From: Pseudolabrys taiwanensis
Lineage (GTDB): Bacteria > Pseudomonadota > Alphaproteobacteria > Rhizobiales > Xanthobacteraceae
Length of the DNA: 64,000 nucleotides
Assembly (NCBI RefSeq): GCF_003367395.1
Contig: NZ_CP031417.1
Location: forward strand, 3,224,001 to 3,288,000
Direction of reading: 5' to 3'
The notes beneath the pieces were generated by a model. It worked only from the letters and a program-made list of their open reading frames with translations. It did not search any database and was not told the origin of the DNA. Below are positions 17,700-27,342 of this stretch, piece by piece. The position numbers and the translations under genes are program-made. Within the stretch, counting starts at the first letter, position 1, and the number at the start of each line of letters is the position of its first letter.

Positions 17700-20036
17700 C
17701 TACTTCGTCGCCTGCAGCGCCTTCCACACGCGATCCGACGTCGCCGGCATGTCGAGGTTCGCCCCCTCCGGCAGAGCGTTTAGGATGGCATTCATCAGCG
17801 CCGGCGGCGCCGCGGTAGTGCCGGCTTCGCCCGTGCCCTTGGTGCCGAGCGGATTGGTCTTGCAGGCGATGGCAAAGTGTTCGACCGCGACTGCCGGCAT
17901 GGTGTCGGCGCGCGGCATGCCGTAATCCATGAACGACGCCGAGACGAGCTGGCCGCTGTCGTCATAGACCGTGTTCTCGGTGAGCGCCTGGCCGAGCCCT
18001 TGCGCGACGCCACCATGCACCTGGCCTTCGACGATGGTTTCGTCGAGCACGTTGCCGCAGTCGCCGACCGCGACATAGTTGACGATCGCGAGCGCGCCGG
18101 TCTCGGTATCGATCTCGACCTCGGCAACGTGGCAGCCGTTGGGGAACGACGGCGGCACCTTGATGCTGCCGGTCGTGTCGAGGCTCTCGGGGATGACGCC
18201 CTGACGCGCCAATTCCGACGCGCGCTCCGCCACCTCGAACAGGCTCACCTCACGGTTCTTCACCGCGAACTTGCCGTCCTTGTAAGCAACTTCGTTCTCC
18301 TCGGCCTGCAGCAGCATCGCCGCGACACGCTTGCCCTTCTCCAGCACAAGATCGGTCGTGCGCGCGATGGCGCCGCCGCACATCATCGCTGAGCGCGATG
18401 CCACCGCGCCGAAGCCCGGCACATCGCGCGCCGAGTCGCCGGACAGCAGCCGGATATTGTCGAAAGGCACGCCGAGTCGCCGCGCGACGACGTTGCCGAA
18501 TACGGTGCGATGCCCCTGCCCGCTCGCGCCAGATCCGATCGACACATCGACACGACCGCCGTCGCCGAAGCTGATGCGTGCGCTCTCCTCGGGCCACGCG
18601 CCGGCGATTTCGAGATAGCAGCCGAGACCGATGCCCCGCAGCTTGCCCTGCTTCTTCGCGGCCTTCTTGCGCGCGGCAAAACCGGCATAGTCGGCCCGCG
18701 CGAGCGCACGCTCCAAGACCGCCGGAAAGTCACCGCTGTCGTAGGTGCTCCCGAAGGCAGTCGTATACGGCATCTGCGCGGGCTGGATCAGGTTGCGCCG
18801 GCGCAGCTCGGCCGGGTCGATACCCGTCTGCACCGCGGCGGCCTCAATGACGCGTTCCAAAAGATAGCTGGCTTCGGGACGGCCAGCGCCGCGATACGGC
18901 CCCGTCGGCAGCGTGTTGGTGAAGACGCAGCGCGCGTTCAATTGCGCATGCGGAATGTCATAGACCGTCGGCAGGCAACCGGAGATATGCAAGGTCACCA
19001 CGAAATGGGCGACGCCGGTGAAATAGGCGCCCATATTGCCGGCGACGTCGACGCGTAATCCCAGGAACTTGCCGCGCTTCGACAACGCCAGTTCGACAGT
19101 ATAGACCGAATCGCGGCCCTGGTTGTCGGTAAGGAACGCCTCGGAGCGGGTGGACACCCAGTGCACCGGCTTCTTGAGCTTGCGCGAGGCGTAGAGCATC
19201 GGCACGTATTCGGGATAGAGCCAGCCCTTCATGCCAAAAGCGCCGCCGACATCCTCCGCGACGACGTGCAGTTCGTCCGGCTTGATGCTCATCGCCTCGC
19301 AAATCTGGGCACGCAAGCCGGCAAAACCTTGGTTGCCGCAGCGCAGCTCGTAGCGATTGTTGTCGAGGTCGTAGCTCGCCGTCGCGGCGCGCGGCTCGAG
19401 CGACGCCACCACCAGGCGCTGATTGACCAGCTCGACCTTCACCACATGCGCCGCTTCCGCGAAGGCCTTCTCCAGCGCCGCGTTCTTCTTGCCATCGGGA
19501 TCCTGCGGTGCGGTCCAGTCGAATCCGACATTGCCGGGCGCTTCCGGCCAGAGCTGAGGGGCGCCGGGCTTCACCGCCTCGCGCACATCGGTCACGGGCC
19601 GCAGCATCTCGTACTCGACCTCGACCTTCTCAGCGGCGTCCTGCGCCTGTGCCGCGGTCTTGGCGATGACCATCGCCACCGGTTCGCCGACATGCATCAC
19701 GCGGTCTTGGGCAAGCGAGGGGCGATCCGGCGAGTACGGCGTCTTGCCACCGCGCCCGGGAATGGGATGCGCATGTGAGATGGAGTGGAAATGCTCCGCC
19801 TCGAGATCGGCGCCGGTGATGACCGCTACAACGCCGGGCGCCGCTTTCGCTGCCGCGACGTCGACGCGCGCGATCTTGGCGTGCGCATGCGGCGAGCGCA
19901 CGAAGAACGCCGCGAGCGCACCTTCCGGCTTGAGATCGTCGCCGAAGCGGCCGGCGCCGCGCAGCAGGGCATTATCTTCGACGCGGCCGTGCCAGTCGGC
20001 ATGAGGGGTCGAGAGGGCGGCTGAGGATGCGGACAT
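17700..20036 (-). CDS. Xanthine dehydrogenase/CoxL-family molybdopterin-binding subunit
   Basis: A 778-residue large subunit of the molybdenum hydroxylase family. The N-terminal a/b-hammerhead domain (about 15-130) precedes the two-part molybdopterin domain. The active-site loop reads PYRGAGRPEASY (near residue 379), and the catalytic glutamate lies in GTKGTGEAGTT (near residue 734). The GAGR loop lacks the CSFR signature of true form I CO dehydrogenase, so the substrate is more likely an aldehyde or N-heterocycle. No FAD (CoxM) or 2Fe-2S (CoxS) subunit gene is adjacent. It follows the GlcG-like gene with a 21-bp gap. Confidence 0.9.
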   Translation of the reverse strand: MSASSAALSTPHADWHGRVEDNALLRGAGRFGDDLKPEGALAAFFVRSPHAHAKIARVDVAAAKAAPGVVAVITGADLEAEHFHSISHAHPIPGRGGKTPYSPDRPSLAQDRVMHVGEPVAMVIAKTAAQAQDAAEKVEVEYEMLRPVTDVREAVKPGAPQLWPEAPGNVGFDWTAPQDPDGKKNAALEKAFAEAAHVVKVELVNQRLVVASLEPRAATASYDLDNNRYELRCGNQGFAGLRAQICEAMSIKPDELHVVAEDVGGAFGMKGWLYPEYVPMLYASRKLKKPVHWVSTRSEAFLTDNQGRDSVYTVELALSKRGKFLGLRVDVAGNMGAYFTGVAHFVVTLHISGCLPTVYDIPHAQLNARCVFTNTLPTGPYRGAGRPEASYLLERVIEAAAVQTGIDPAELRRRNLIQPAQMPYTTAFGSTYDSGDFPAVLERALARADYAGFAARKKAAKKQGKLRGIGLGCYLEIAGAWPEESARISFGDGGRVDVSIGSGASGQGHRTVFGNVVARRLGVPFDNIRLLSGDSARDVPGFGAVASRSAMMCGGAIARTTDLVLEKGKRVAAMLLQAEENEVAYKDGKFAVKNREVSLFEVAERASELARQGVIPESLDTTGSIKVPPSFPNGCHVAEVEIDTETGALAIVNYVAVGDCGNVLDETIVEGQVHGGVAQGLGQALTENTVYDDSGQLVSASFMDYGMPRADTMPAVAVEHFAIACKTNPLGTKGTGEAGTTAAPPALMNAILNALPEGANLDMPATSDRVWKALQATK

Positions 20037-20057
20037 GCAATTCTCCAGAGCGAAATG

Positions 20058-20582
20058 TCAGAGCTGACGATCGGCGATACCGGCCTTGGCATAAAGCGCA
20101 TTGATATGCGCCTTGACCTCGGGATCCGTCGTATCGTGTTCGGGCACATGTGCCCAGCCGGCCTTGGCGCGGGCGTAGATGGCCATCTCTTCATCCTGTT
20201 GCGAGGTGCCGCCCGAAATGCCGTAGGCGCCAACCATCTCATCGCCCCTGAAGATGGGCGCGGCCCCACCCGACGCGGCGATGCGTCCATTGGTCATAGC
20301 GGCGAGGCTGACCAGGAGCTGCGGATTGCGCTCCTTGAACCATTGCTGGATGACGAGACCGTCGGGAAAGCGTGGACTCATGGAGCGGAAGGCGGCAACC
20401 GTATAGGCCTTGGCGATCGCCGTTTCCGGCGTGATGAAACCAGCGTCGTCCATGCGCTCGACCGCGACGATGTGTCCCTCCGGCCCGACTACCGCGATCG
20501 ACACCGGGACGCGCATTGCATCCGCTTTTTCGACCACGGCATCGATGAACGCGCGGCATTCCCGCGCCCGCAGTTTGGTCAT
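20058..20582 (-). CDS. GlcG/HbpS-like family protein
   Basis: A 174-residue protein of the GlcG/HbpS (DUF336) family, recognised by VAVERMDDAGFITPETAIAKA, the central SGGAAPIFRGDEMVGAYGISGGT motif and the overall length. Some members bind heme or corrinoid; others accompany catabolic oxidoreductases. I choose the ATG at 20582 because GGGGAGGA lies about 9 bp upstream. It is the first gene of a two-gene unit with the molybdenum hydroxylase large subunit. A perfect 7-bp-arm palindrome lies just upstream at 20605-20621. Confidence 0.85.
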   Translation of the reverse strand: MTKLRARECRAFIDAVVEKADAMRVPVSIAVVGPEGHIVAVERMDDAGFITPETAIAKAYTVAAFRSMSPRFPDGLVIQQWFKERNPQLLVSLAAMTNGRIAASGGAAPIFRGDEMVGAYGISGGTSQQDEEMAIYARAKAGWAHVPEHDTTDPEVKAHINALYAKAGIADRQL

Positions 20583-20604
20583 TACCGTGCGTCCTCCCCG
20601 GAGC

Positions 20605-20621
20605 ATTAAGCTTTGCTTAAT
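20605..20621. promoter_or_regulatory. Palindromic operator candidate ATTAAGC-TTT-GCTTAAT
   Basis: A perfect 7-bp inverted repeat with a 3-bp centre sits in the divergent gap between the GlcG-like gene (start 20582) and the chemoreceptor gene (start 20692). It is AT-rich in a GC-rich genome, and its position suits a dimeric repressor or activator. Confidence 0.45.
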
Positions 20622-20691
20622 TTCTTACGACTCGCAGTTAACCGCAAAACAACCGGTCCGGGAATAGTGTGCGCCAGCCCGGGACAGGATA

Positions 20692-22143
<1,452 letters not shown>

Positions 22144-22232
22144 CTTCCTGCCCGCATGCGCCTAAACACGGTTTCGCAAAGCATTTTCGCCCGTTCAAAG
22201 AAACCTCGCGGCTTCGGTGCGCTGAAAACATC

Positions 22233-22288
22233 CTGATGCAACCGAAGATTTGCTGCATCCCGGTGCGGCCTCGGATAGTTTGCATCAG
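22233..22288. promoter_or_regulatory. Inverted TGCATC-type sites upstream of the flavin oxidoreductase
   Basis: CTGATGCAA (22233-22241) and TTGCATCAG (22280-22288) are perfect 9-bp inverted arms. A third TGCATC half-site lies between them at 22254-22259. The array ends 27 bp before the ATG of the next gene, a fitting position for a repressor or looped operator. Confidence 0.4.
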
Positions 22289-22315
22289 CAACGAAAGTCG
22301 AATGCGGAGAAATCG

Positions 22316-23428
22316 ATGAGGCTGGGCTATTTCACGATGCCGGTGCATCCGATGCAGCGTCCCTGGGTGGAGACGCTGCATGAGGATCGCGAGGCCATCA
22401 TCCTTGCGGACAAACTCGGCTTCTACGATGCGTTCATCGGCGAGCATCTGACCGACGCCTGCGAGAATGTCACCAACAGTCTCTTGTTCCACGCAACGCT
22501 GATCAACGACACCAAGCAGATCAAGCTCGCCTCGGGCACCTGCAATCTGTCGCAGATTCACCCGGTGGTCATCGCCGCCAACTGCGCGATGTTCGACCAT
22601 CTGGCGCAAGGGCGCTTCATCATGGGCGTGTCGGCGGGCGCGCTGACCTCCGACGCCGAGGCGCTGGGCATCCTCGACGAAGACCGTAACAAGATGTTCG
22701 CCGAGGCGATCGACGTGATCCTGGCGATCTGGGAGCGCGAAGCGCCCTACAAGATCGACCTGCCGAACAACCGCTTCAAAGTGTCGACCGAGCGCACGCA
22801 AGCCTTCGATCTCGGCGTCGGCATCATGCCGAAGCCGTTCCAGAAGCCGCGGCCGGAGATCGTCGGCACCGTCGTGGCGCCGTTCTCGCCGGGCGTGGTG
22901 CTCATGGGCAAGCGCGACTTCCACCCCCTATCGGCGAACTTCCTGCTTGCCAAGCACATGAAGTCGCACTGGCAGAACTACGCCAAGGGCAAGGCCGAGG
23001 TCGGCGAGAAGGCGAAGGTCGAGGATTGGCGCGTGGCGCGCACGATTTTCGTCGCCGACGACGACAAGACGGCGTTGGCTTACGGCCGCGAAGATGCCAA
23101 CAGCCCCTACCGGTTCTACTTCTCGCAGATGCGCGGCAAGATGAAGCGTGGCGGCCGACTCTACGTGTTCAAGAGCCACAAGGAGCAGCCGGACGAAGAG
23201 ATCACGCATGACTTCGTCATGGACCACTGCGTGATCCACGGCACCGTCAACAAGGTCGTCGACCAGATCCTCAAAATGCGCGAGGAGATCGGCGATTTCG
23301 GCGAACTCGTCTACGCCGGTATGGACTGGGTGGATGAAAAGCTCGGCCGCCGCTCGATGCAGTTGATGGCCGAGGAAGTCATGCCCCGCGTCAACGCGGC
23401 GATCGCCAAGTCCGACGCAGCGGAATAG
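22316..23428 (+). CDS. LLM class flavin-dependent oxidoreductase (luciferase-like monooxygenase)
   Basis: A 370-residue bacterial-luciferase-like TIM-barrel protein using F420 or FMNH2, recognised by the N-terminal RLGYFTMPVHP, YDAFIGEHL, the KLASGTC strand and the FDHLAQGRFIMGVSAGAL segment. Members oxidise alkanes, amines, sulfonates or similar small substrates. The start at 22316 has GCGGAGAAA upstream. An upstream in-frame ATG at 22250 lies in an operator-like region and is not used. It converges with an aromatic FAD monooxygenase gene and appears monocistronic. Confidence 0.88.
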   Translation: MRLGYFTMPVHPMQRPWVETLHEDREAIILADKLGFYDAFIGEHLTDACENVTNSLLFHATLINDTKQIKLASGTCNLSQIHPVVIAANCAMFDHLAQGRFIMGVSAGALTSDAEALGILDEDRNKMFAEAIDVILAIWEREAPYKIDLPNNRFKVSTERTQAFDLGVGIMPKPFQKPRPEIVGTVVAPFSPGVVLMGKRDFHPLSANFLLAKHMKSHWQNYAKGKAEVGEKAKVEDWRVARTIFVADDDKTALAYGREDANSPYRFYFSQMRGKMKRGGRLYVFKSHKEQPDEEITHDFVMDHCVIHGTVNKVVDQILKMREEIGDFGELVYAGMDWVDEKLGRRSMQLMAEEVMPRVNAAIAKSDAAE

Positions 23429-23432
23429 GCGC

Positions 23433-23540
23433 CTGTCGTCCCGGGCGAGCGAGACCCGGGACTCATACGCCGCAGTCCAGCCCGCCTCATCCTGAGGAGC
23501 CGCGCCGTGGCGCGGCCTCTCGAAGGATGGGGCGGCCCTC
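23433..23540. repeat. Two adjacent palindromic repeats after the LLM gene
   Basis: GTCCCGGG (23438-23445) and CCCGGGAC (23455-23462) form a perfect 8-bp hairpin right after the stop codon. This is followed by a CCTCATCCTGAGGAGCCGCG element (from about 23486) with its own GCCGCGCC/GGCGCGGC hairpin. These are members of the genome-wide intergenic repeat families also seen at 9619, 12536, 16779 and 57782. The first hairpin could serve both convergent transcripts. Confidence 0.7.
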
Positions 23541-23647
23541 AGCGTGTGGTCCGGGAGAGGCTGCCGTGTATGGGCGCCTGACTTGTGTCGAATAGCGGCA
23601 GACATCGGACAACCCGATGCCTGCAGGGCCGACAAAATGACGGGCCT

Positions 23648-25228
23648 TCATCGGGCCTGAAACGTTCCCGCAATCAGCTTCTGAATTGCAGTCGAGCGTT
23701 TGGCCAACTCATCCACCTTGATGCAGGCCGCGACATAACGATCCGGCCGCAGCACCAGCACGTGGTCGTTATAGGCATCGAGACGCCCCCCGAACGACGA
23801 CGGCGGAATAGCCACGGTTCCCGGAAGCGCGGCGTCGCCCAGCACAACGATACGTGCGTCGAGATCGCTCCACGGCTCGCCTTGCAACCGTGGCACCACC
23901 TCCCCCGCACGCGGCGACGTCACCAACAGCGCAAAGCCCTGCCCCAACAGGTCGTCAAGTCGCACATCCTTGCCGTCGCTCATCCGTATGTGCGGCTGCG
24001 GAATCATCCGGCCGACTAATGTCTCGCGCGCCCCGCCACTATCGGCCACGAGGAAGCCCTGAGAAAAGCGCGGCGGCGGTTTGAATTTCATCTGCGCGAT
24101 GTAGTCGCGCGCCTTCGGAAACAGCGCCATCGCGCGGAAGCCCCATTCGATCGCGAAGGCCGTAAGCTTGTTGGCGGGCGACAACACGCGGCCGATATTG
24201 AACGCGAATTCGATCATCGCCCAGACGTGATCGCGCCGTTCCGGCTCGTAGCTGTCGAGCAAGCCGGGGCCGAGGCGCCCCTGGACGATGGCCGCCAGCT
24301 TCCAGGCGATATTGAAGGCATCGCGGACGCCGGAGTTCATGCCTTGCCCGGCGAAAGGCGGCGTCAAATGCGCCGCGTCGCCGGCGAGGAAAACGCGGCC
24401 CTCGCTCCAGCGCTCGGCCAACCGTGCATGGAAGGTGTAGACGACCTTGCGCACGAGACGGCTTTCCGGCGCTGCTTCGTGCGTCTCCATCAGATGCTTG
24501 ATCATATCGGGCGCCAGCATGTCTTCGTCGCGCTCGTTCTCGTGCAGCAGGAACTCGTAGCGGCGCGTGAGATGCGGCCCCGGCAGGGCGATGCAAGGCC
24601 GCGCCGGATTGGAGAACACCTTGGTGTGCGGCGAGGTGACCGGCGAATTCTCCAGGTCGACGATCAGCCAGCGCTCGCGGAAGGTCGAACCGCCCAAGGC
24701 AATGCCGAGTGTCCGGCGCACGCCGCTCGACGCGCCGTCGCAGGCGATGAGATAGTCGGCGGTGATATCGGTTTCGGTGTCACCGTGTTTGACACGCAAC
24801 GTGACCTGCTTGTCGTCCTGGGTGAACGAAACGAGCGCATGTTCGAACAGCGCGGTGACGTGCGGGAAACGCTTGAGCCCCTCGTTCAGTTGCTGCTCAA
24901 GGACGGGCTGACGGAAGGCGTTGCGGCGCGGAAAGCCGTAGGGCTGTTCGGTCGGCTGCACCTTGGCGAAGCACCGTCCCCGTGCCGAATAGTAATGCGA
25001 GCCGTAGCCGTGCACGGTCTCCGACATCACCGTCTCGACGAGACCGGCCGCCTGCATCGTGCGCAGACTCTCGTCGTCGATCGACACCGCGCGCGGTTCA
25101 TGCACGGTAGCGGCATTGCGCTCGAGGATAACGCAGGCAACGCCGTAGACGCCGAGCAGATTGGCCAACGTCAAACCCGTCGGTCCCGCGCCGACGATGG
25201 CGACGGGATAGTGCAAACCTTGAATCAT
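23648..25228 (-). CDS. FAD-dependent aromatic monooxygenase (MhpA-like, bifunctional 3-(3-hydroxyphenyl)propionate hydroxylase family)
   Basis: A 526-residue class A flavoprotein hydroxylase. FAD-binding motifs are GAGPTG (about 13-18), the ACDGASSGVRR (DG) motif and the GRVFLAGDAAHLTPP (GD) motif, followed by a thioredoxin-like C-terminal domain. The family ortho-hydroxylates phenolic substrates using NAD(P)H and O2. The start overlaps the end of the IclR gene by 4 bp, so regulator and enzyme are co-translated. No ring-cleavage dioxygenase is adjacent, and the actual substrate is open. Confidence 0.88.
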   Translation of the reverse strand: MIQGLHYPVAIVGAGPTGLTLANLLGVYGVACVILERNAATVHEPRAVSIDDESLRTMQAAGLVETVMSETVHGYGSHYYSARGRCFAKVQPTEQPYGFPRRNAFRQPVLEQQLNEGLKRFPHVTALFEHALVSFTQDDKQVTLRVKHGDTETDITADYLIACDGASSGVRRTLGIALGGSTFRERWLIVDLENSPVTSPHTKVFSNPARPCIALPGPHLTRRYEFLLHENERDEDMLAPDMIKHLMETHEAAPESRLVRKVVYTFHARLAERWSEGRVFLAGDAAHLTPPFAGQGMNSGVRDAFNIAWKLAAIVQGRLGPGLLDSYEPERRDHVWAMIEFAFNIGRVLSPANKLTAFAIEWGFRAMALFPKARDYIAQMKFKPPPRFSQGFLVADSGGARETLVGRMIPQPHIRMSDGKDVRLDDLLGQGFALLVTSPRAGEVVPRLQGEPWSDLDARIVVLGDAALPGTVAIPPSSFGGRLDAYNDHVLVLRPDRYVAACIKVDELAKRSTAIQKLIAGTFQAR

Positions 25229-26031
25229 GCTTCCGTTCCCAATGCGCCGCGGCCGCGGAGACGTTCGATCTCCCGCGCTGCGGCGGATACGTTGGTGCGC
25301 AGGCGAGCGACGGCGCGCTCGCCGACACGCGGCGACAAAAGAACGAGGCTGAGGCTGCCCGCGATGCGCCGGCTGGCGTCGAAAATCGGCGCGGCGATGC
25401 CGAGGCGTCCGGGGTCGACCTCGCCCATCGCGACATAAGTCGGCTCGCGCCGCAGCGCGCGCAGGCTCGCCTTGAACTCCTCAAAGCTGTCGCCAAGGCC
25501 GGCGGCGCCGATCTCGCGCTTATGCTCCTGCCAGAGGTTGGAGATGATGCGCGGCGGCAGATACGCCAGGATGACTTTCGACGTGGAGCCGCGAAACATC
25601 GGCCGGCGGGCGCCGCGCTCGTAAGAAGAGACCGGCTCGCCGCTCTTGTTCGTTTCCTGGTGAATGCACATCACCATGCCGCGGTAATAGCGGCACAATA
25701 GCACCGCAGCCGGTTCGCGCACGCGCTTGAGCAGCCGCTCCATGACCGGGCGCGCCTGGCGCAGCACGGGATCGGCCTCGCGGATCTGGCGATCGAGCTC
25801 GACGATGGCGGGGCCAAGCACATAGCGGTTGCGCTGCAGCTTTTCGAGCAGGCCGGCCGCGACCAGGGTGTTGAAATAGCGATAGCTTGTCGCCAGCGAC
25901 ACGTTCAGCCGCTTGGCGGCGCGCTCGGGCGACCACACCGTGCGTTCGGCGGTGTACAGCGCGAGCAAGCCCAGCACTTTCTCGGCGCTTGTCCGCCGTT
26001 TGTCGCCGCGCTCGTTCATCCTCGGACGCAT
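25225..26031 (-). CDS. IclR family transcriptional regulator
   Basis: A 268-residue regulator with an N-terminal winged HTH (about 14-75, SAEKVLGLLALY...LNVSLATSYRYFNTL) and a C-terminal IclR effector domain (about 85-255). IclR proteins commonly control aromatic and glyoxylate catabolism. Its 3' end overlaps the FAD monooxygenase gene by 4 bp, making that enzyme the obvious target. It begins about 90 bp beyond the terminator of the upstream L,D-transpeptidase gene, so it has its own promoter. Confidence 0.92.
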   Translation of the reverse strand: MRPRMNERGDKRRTSAEKVLGLLALYTAERTVWSPERAAKRLNVSLATSYRYFNTLVAAGLLEKLQRNRYVLGPAIVELDRQIREADPVLRQARPVMERLLKRVREPAAVLLCRYYRGMVMCIHQETNKSGEPVSSYERGARRPMFRGSTSKVILAYLPPRIISNLWQEHKREIGAAGLGDSFEEFKASLRALRREPTYVAMGEVDPGRLGIAAPIFDASRRIAGSLSLVLLSPRVGERAVARLRTNVSAAAREIERLRGRGALGTEA

Positions 26032-26103
26032 GCCACAGGGCCGCGGCCGGCGTCAAAAGTTCCTGCCGAATTTCTCAAAATACGCGAAGTTTGTGCAGAC
26101 GCA

Positions 26104-26136
26104 CAAAAAAAGGCGGGCACCAGGCCCGCCTTTTTC
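26104..26136 (-). terminator. Rho-independent terminator of the L,D-transpeptidase gene
   Basis: A GGCGGGC/GCCCGCC stem (26112-26118 with 26124-26130) with a 5-base loop is flanked by A7 and T5 runs. On the minus strand it follows the transpeptidase stop by about 20 bp and ends in a run of seven T residues. The A/T flanks make it bidirectional in form. Confidence 0.9.
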
Positions 26137-26154
26137 ATCGTTCGTTTGAGGCGT

Positions 26155-27237
26155 TTATCGCACCGCCGGCAACGGCGCCGAGGTAATCCCGCCGCTCATG
26201 CTGGCCGGTCCGCCTTGCGCCGGCGGCATAGCCGCTGCGGTCGGCATGGTGCCGGCTGGCGCCTGAGCCGTATTCGCCATGGTCTGGGGGGGACGGCCGG
26301 GGAGCACCACCACACGCGTGCCGGTCTGCACACGGCTGTAGAGATCCTCGATGTCCTCGTTCAGCAGGCGGATGCAGCCCGACGACACAGTCTGGCCGAT
26401 GGTCGAGGGCTGGTTGGTGCCGTGGATGCGGTACAGCGTGTTGCCGAGATAAAGCGCTCGCGCACCGAGCGGGTTGCCCGGGCCGCCGGCCATCATGCGC
26501 GGCAGATAAGGCTGGCGCTCGATCATCTCGGACGGCGGGAACCAATCCGGCCATTCCTTCATGCGCGAAATACGCTCGGTGCCGGACCAGGTGAAACCTT
26601 CGCGGCCGACGCCGATGCCGTAGCGCAGCGCCTTGCCGTTGCCGAGGACGAGATAGAGGTAGGTATTCGGCGTATCGACGATCAGCGTGCCGGCCGGCTC
26701 CTTCGTCTGGTAGTCGACCAATTGCTTTTGCAGATTTTCCGGCAGCGCCTTCGGCTGGCCGGTCTCCGGCTGATCCTCCGGCGGCAGCGTCATCACGCTG
26801 GCATTGTTGGCGCCCGGCTGGGCGGCGACACCGGGAGCGCCCGCGGGCGCAGCCCCGACCGACGCCGGTGGCCGTGTCACGGCATCTTGTGCGCGCTGAT
26901 CGAATTGGTGGCCATAGGCCTGCGGAGGCACGTCCTGCGGCGCCAAGCCGGGTGGCGGCAGCGGCGCGGCATCGGCCTGCTCGTCCGAAGACAGGATGCG
27001 CTGTGGCACACCGACCGGAGCCGGGTTCTGGCTGTACTGGCGGCGATAGCCACGCCGTACAGGCACATCGTCCTCTTCTTCGTCCAGCCAGTAGCCTGGC
27101 GGGAGTTGTGCTTCATAGGCCGACGAAACGCCCCGCGACGGCGCGGCGCCCCGCGAGGTCTGCGCCTCGGCCGGAATGACAAAAAACGCCGCCGCGGCCG
27201 GCAGCGTCAGCAGAAAAACACCGCAACGTCGGATCAT
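26155..27237 (-). CDS. L,D-transpeptidase (YkuD domain)
   Basis: A 360-residue secreted enzyme that forms 3-3 peptidoglycan cross-links or anchors proteins to the wall. A signal peptide (cleavage near AEA-QT, residue 25) is followed by a Pro/Gln/Ala-rich linker (about 30-180). The YkuD domain (about 185-320) has the IHGTNQ and SSGCIRL motifs, including the catalytic cysteine. The C-terminus is Ala/Pro/Met-rich. It ends with a strong intrinsic terminator. Together with the carboxypeptidase at 3.6 kb it is one of two wall enzymes in the window. Confidence 0.92.
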   Translation of the reverse strand: MIRRCGVFLLTLPAAAAFFVIPAEAQTSRGAAPSRGVSSAYEAQLPPGYWLDEEEDDVPVRRGYRRQYSQNPAPVGVPQRILSSDEQADAAPLPPPGLAPQDVPPQAYGHQFDQRAQDAVTRPPASVGAAPAGAPGVAAQPGANNASVMTLPPEDQPETGQPKALPENLQKQLVDYQTKEPAGTLIVDTPNTYLYLVLGNGKALRYGIGVGREGFTWSGTERISRMKEWPDWFPPSEMIERQPYLPRMMAGGPGNPLGARALYLGNTLYRIHGTNQPSTIGQTVSSGCIRLLNEDIEDLYSRVQTGTRVVVLPGRPPQTMANTAQAPAGTMPTAAAMPPAQGGPASMSGGITSAPLPAVR

Positions 27238-27342
27238 TCATCACCTCGGCGCGAGCAGCCCCCACCGCTGCGCGCATCCTGGATGCCCCGGGATGAAGGC
27301 ACATTCAAGACATTATTGCGATAAACTCGGCCTGGCGGCCGA

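Noticed and set aside
17700..20036. Aerobic CO dehydrogenase large subunit (form I CoxL)
   Set aside because: The active-site loop is YRGAGR and lacks the CSFR motif with the copper-binding cysteine, and no coxM, coxS or accessory genes are near.
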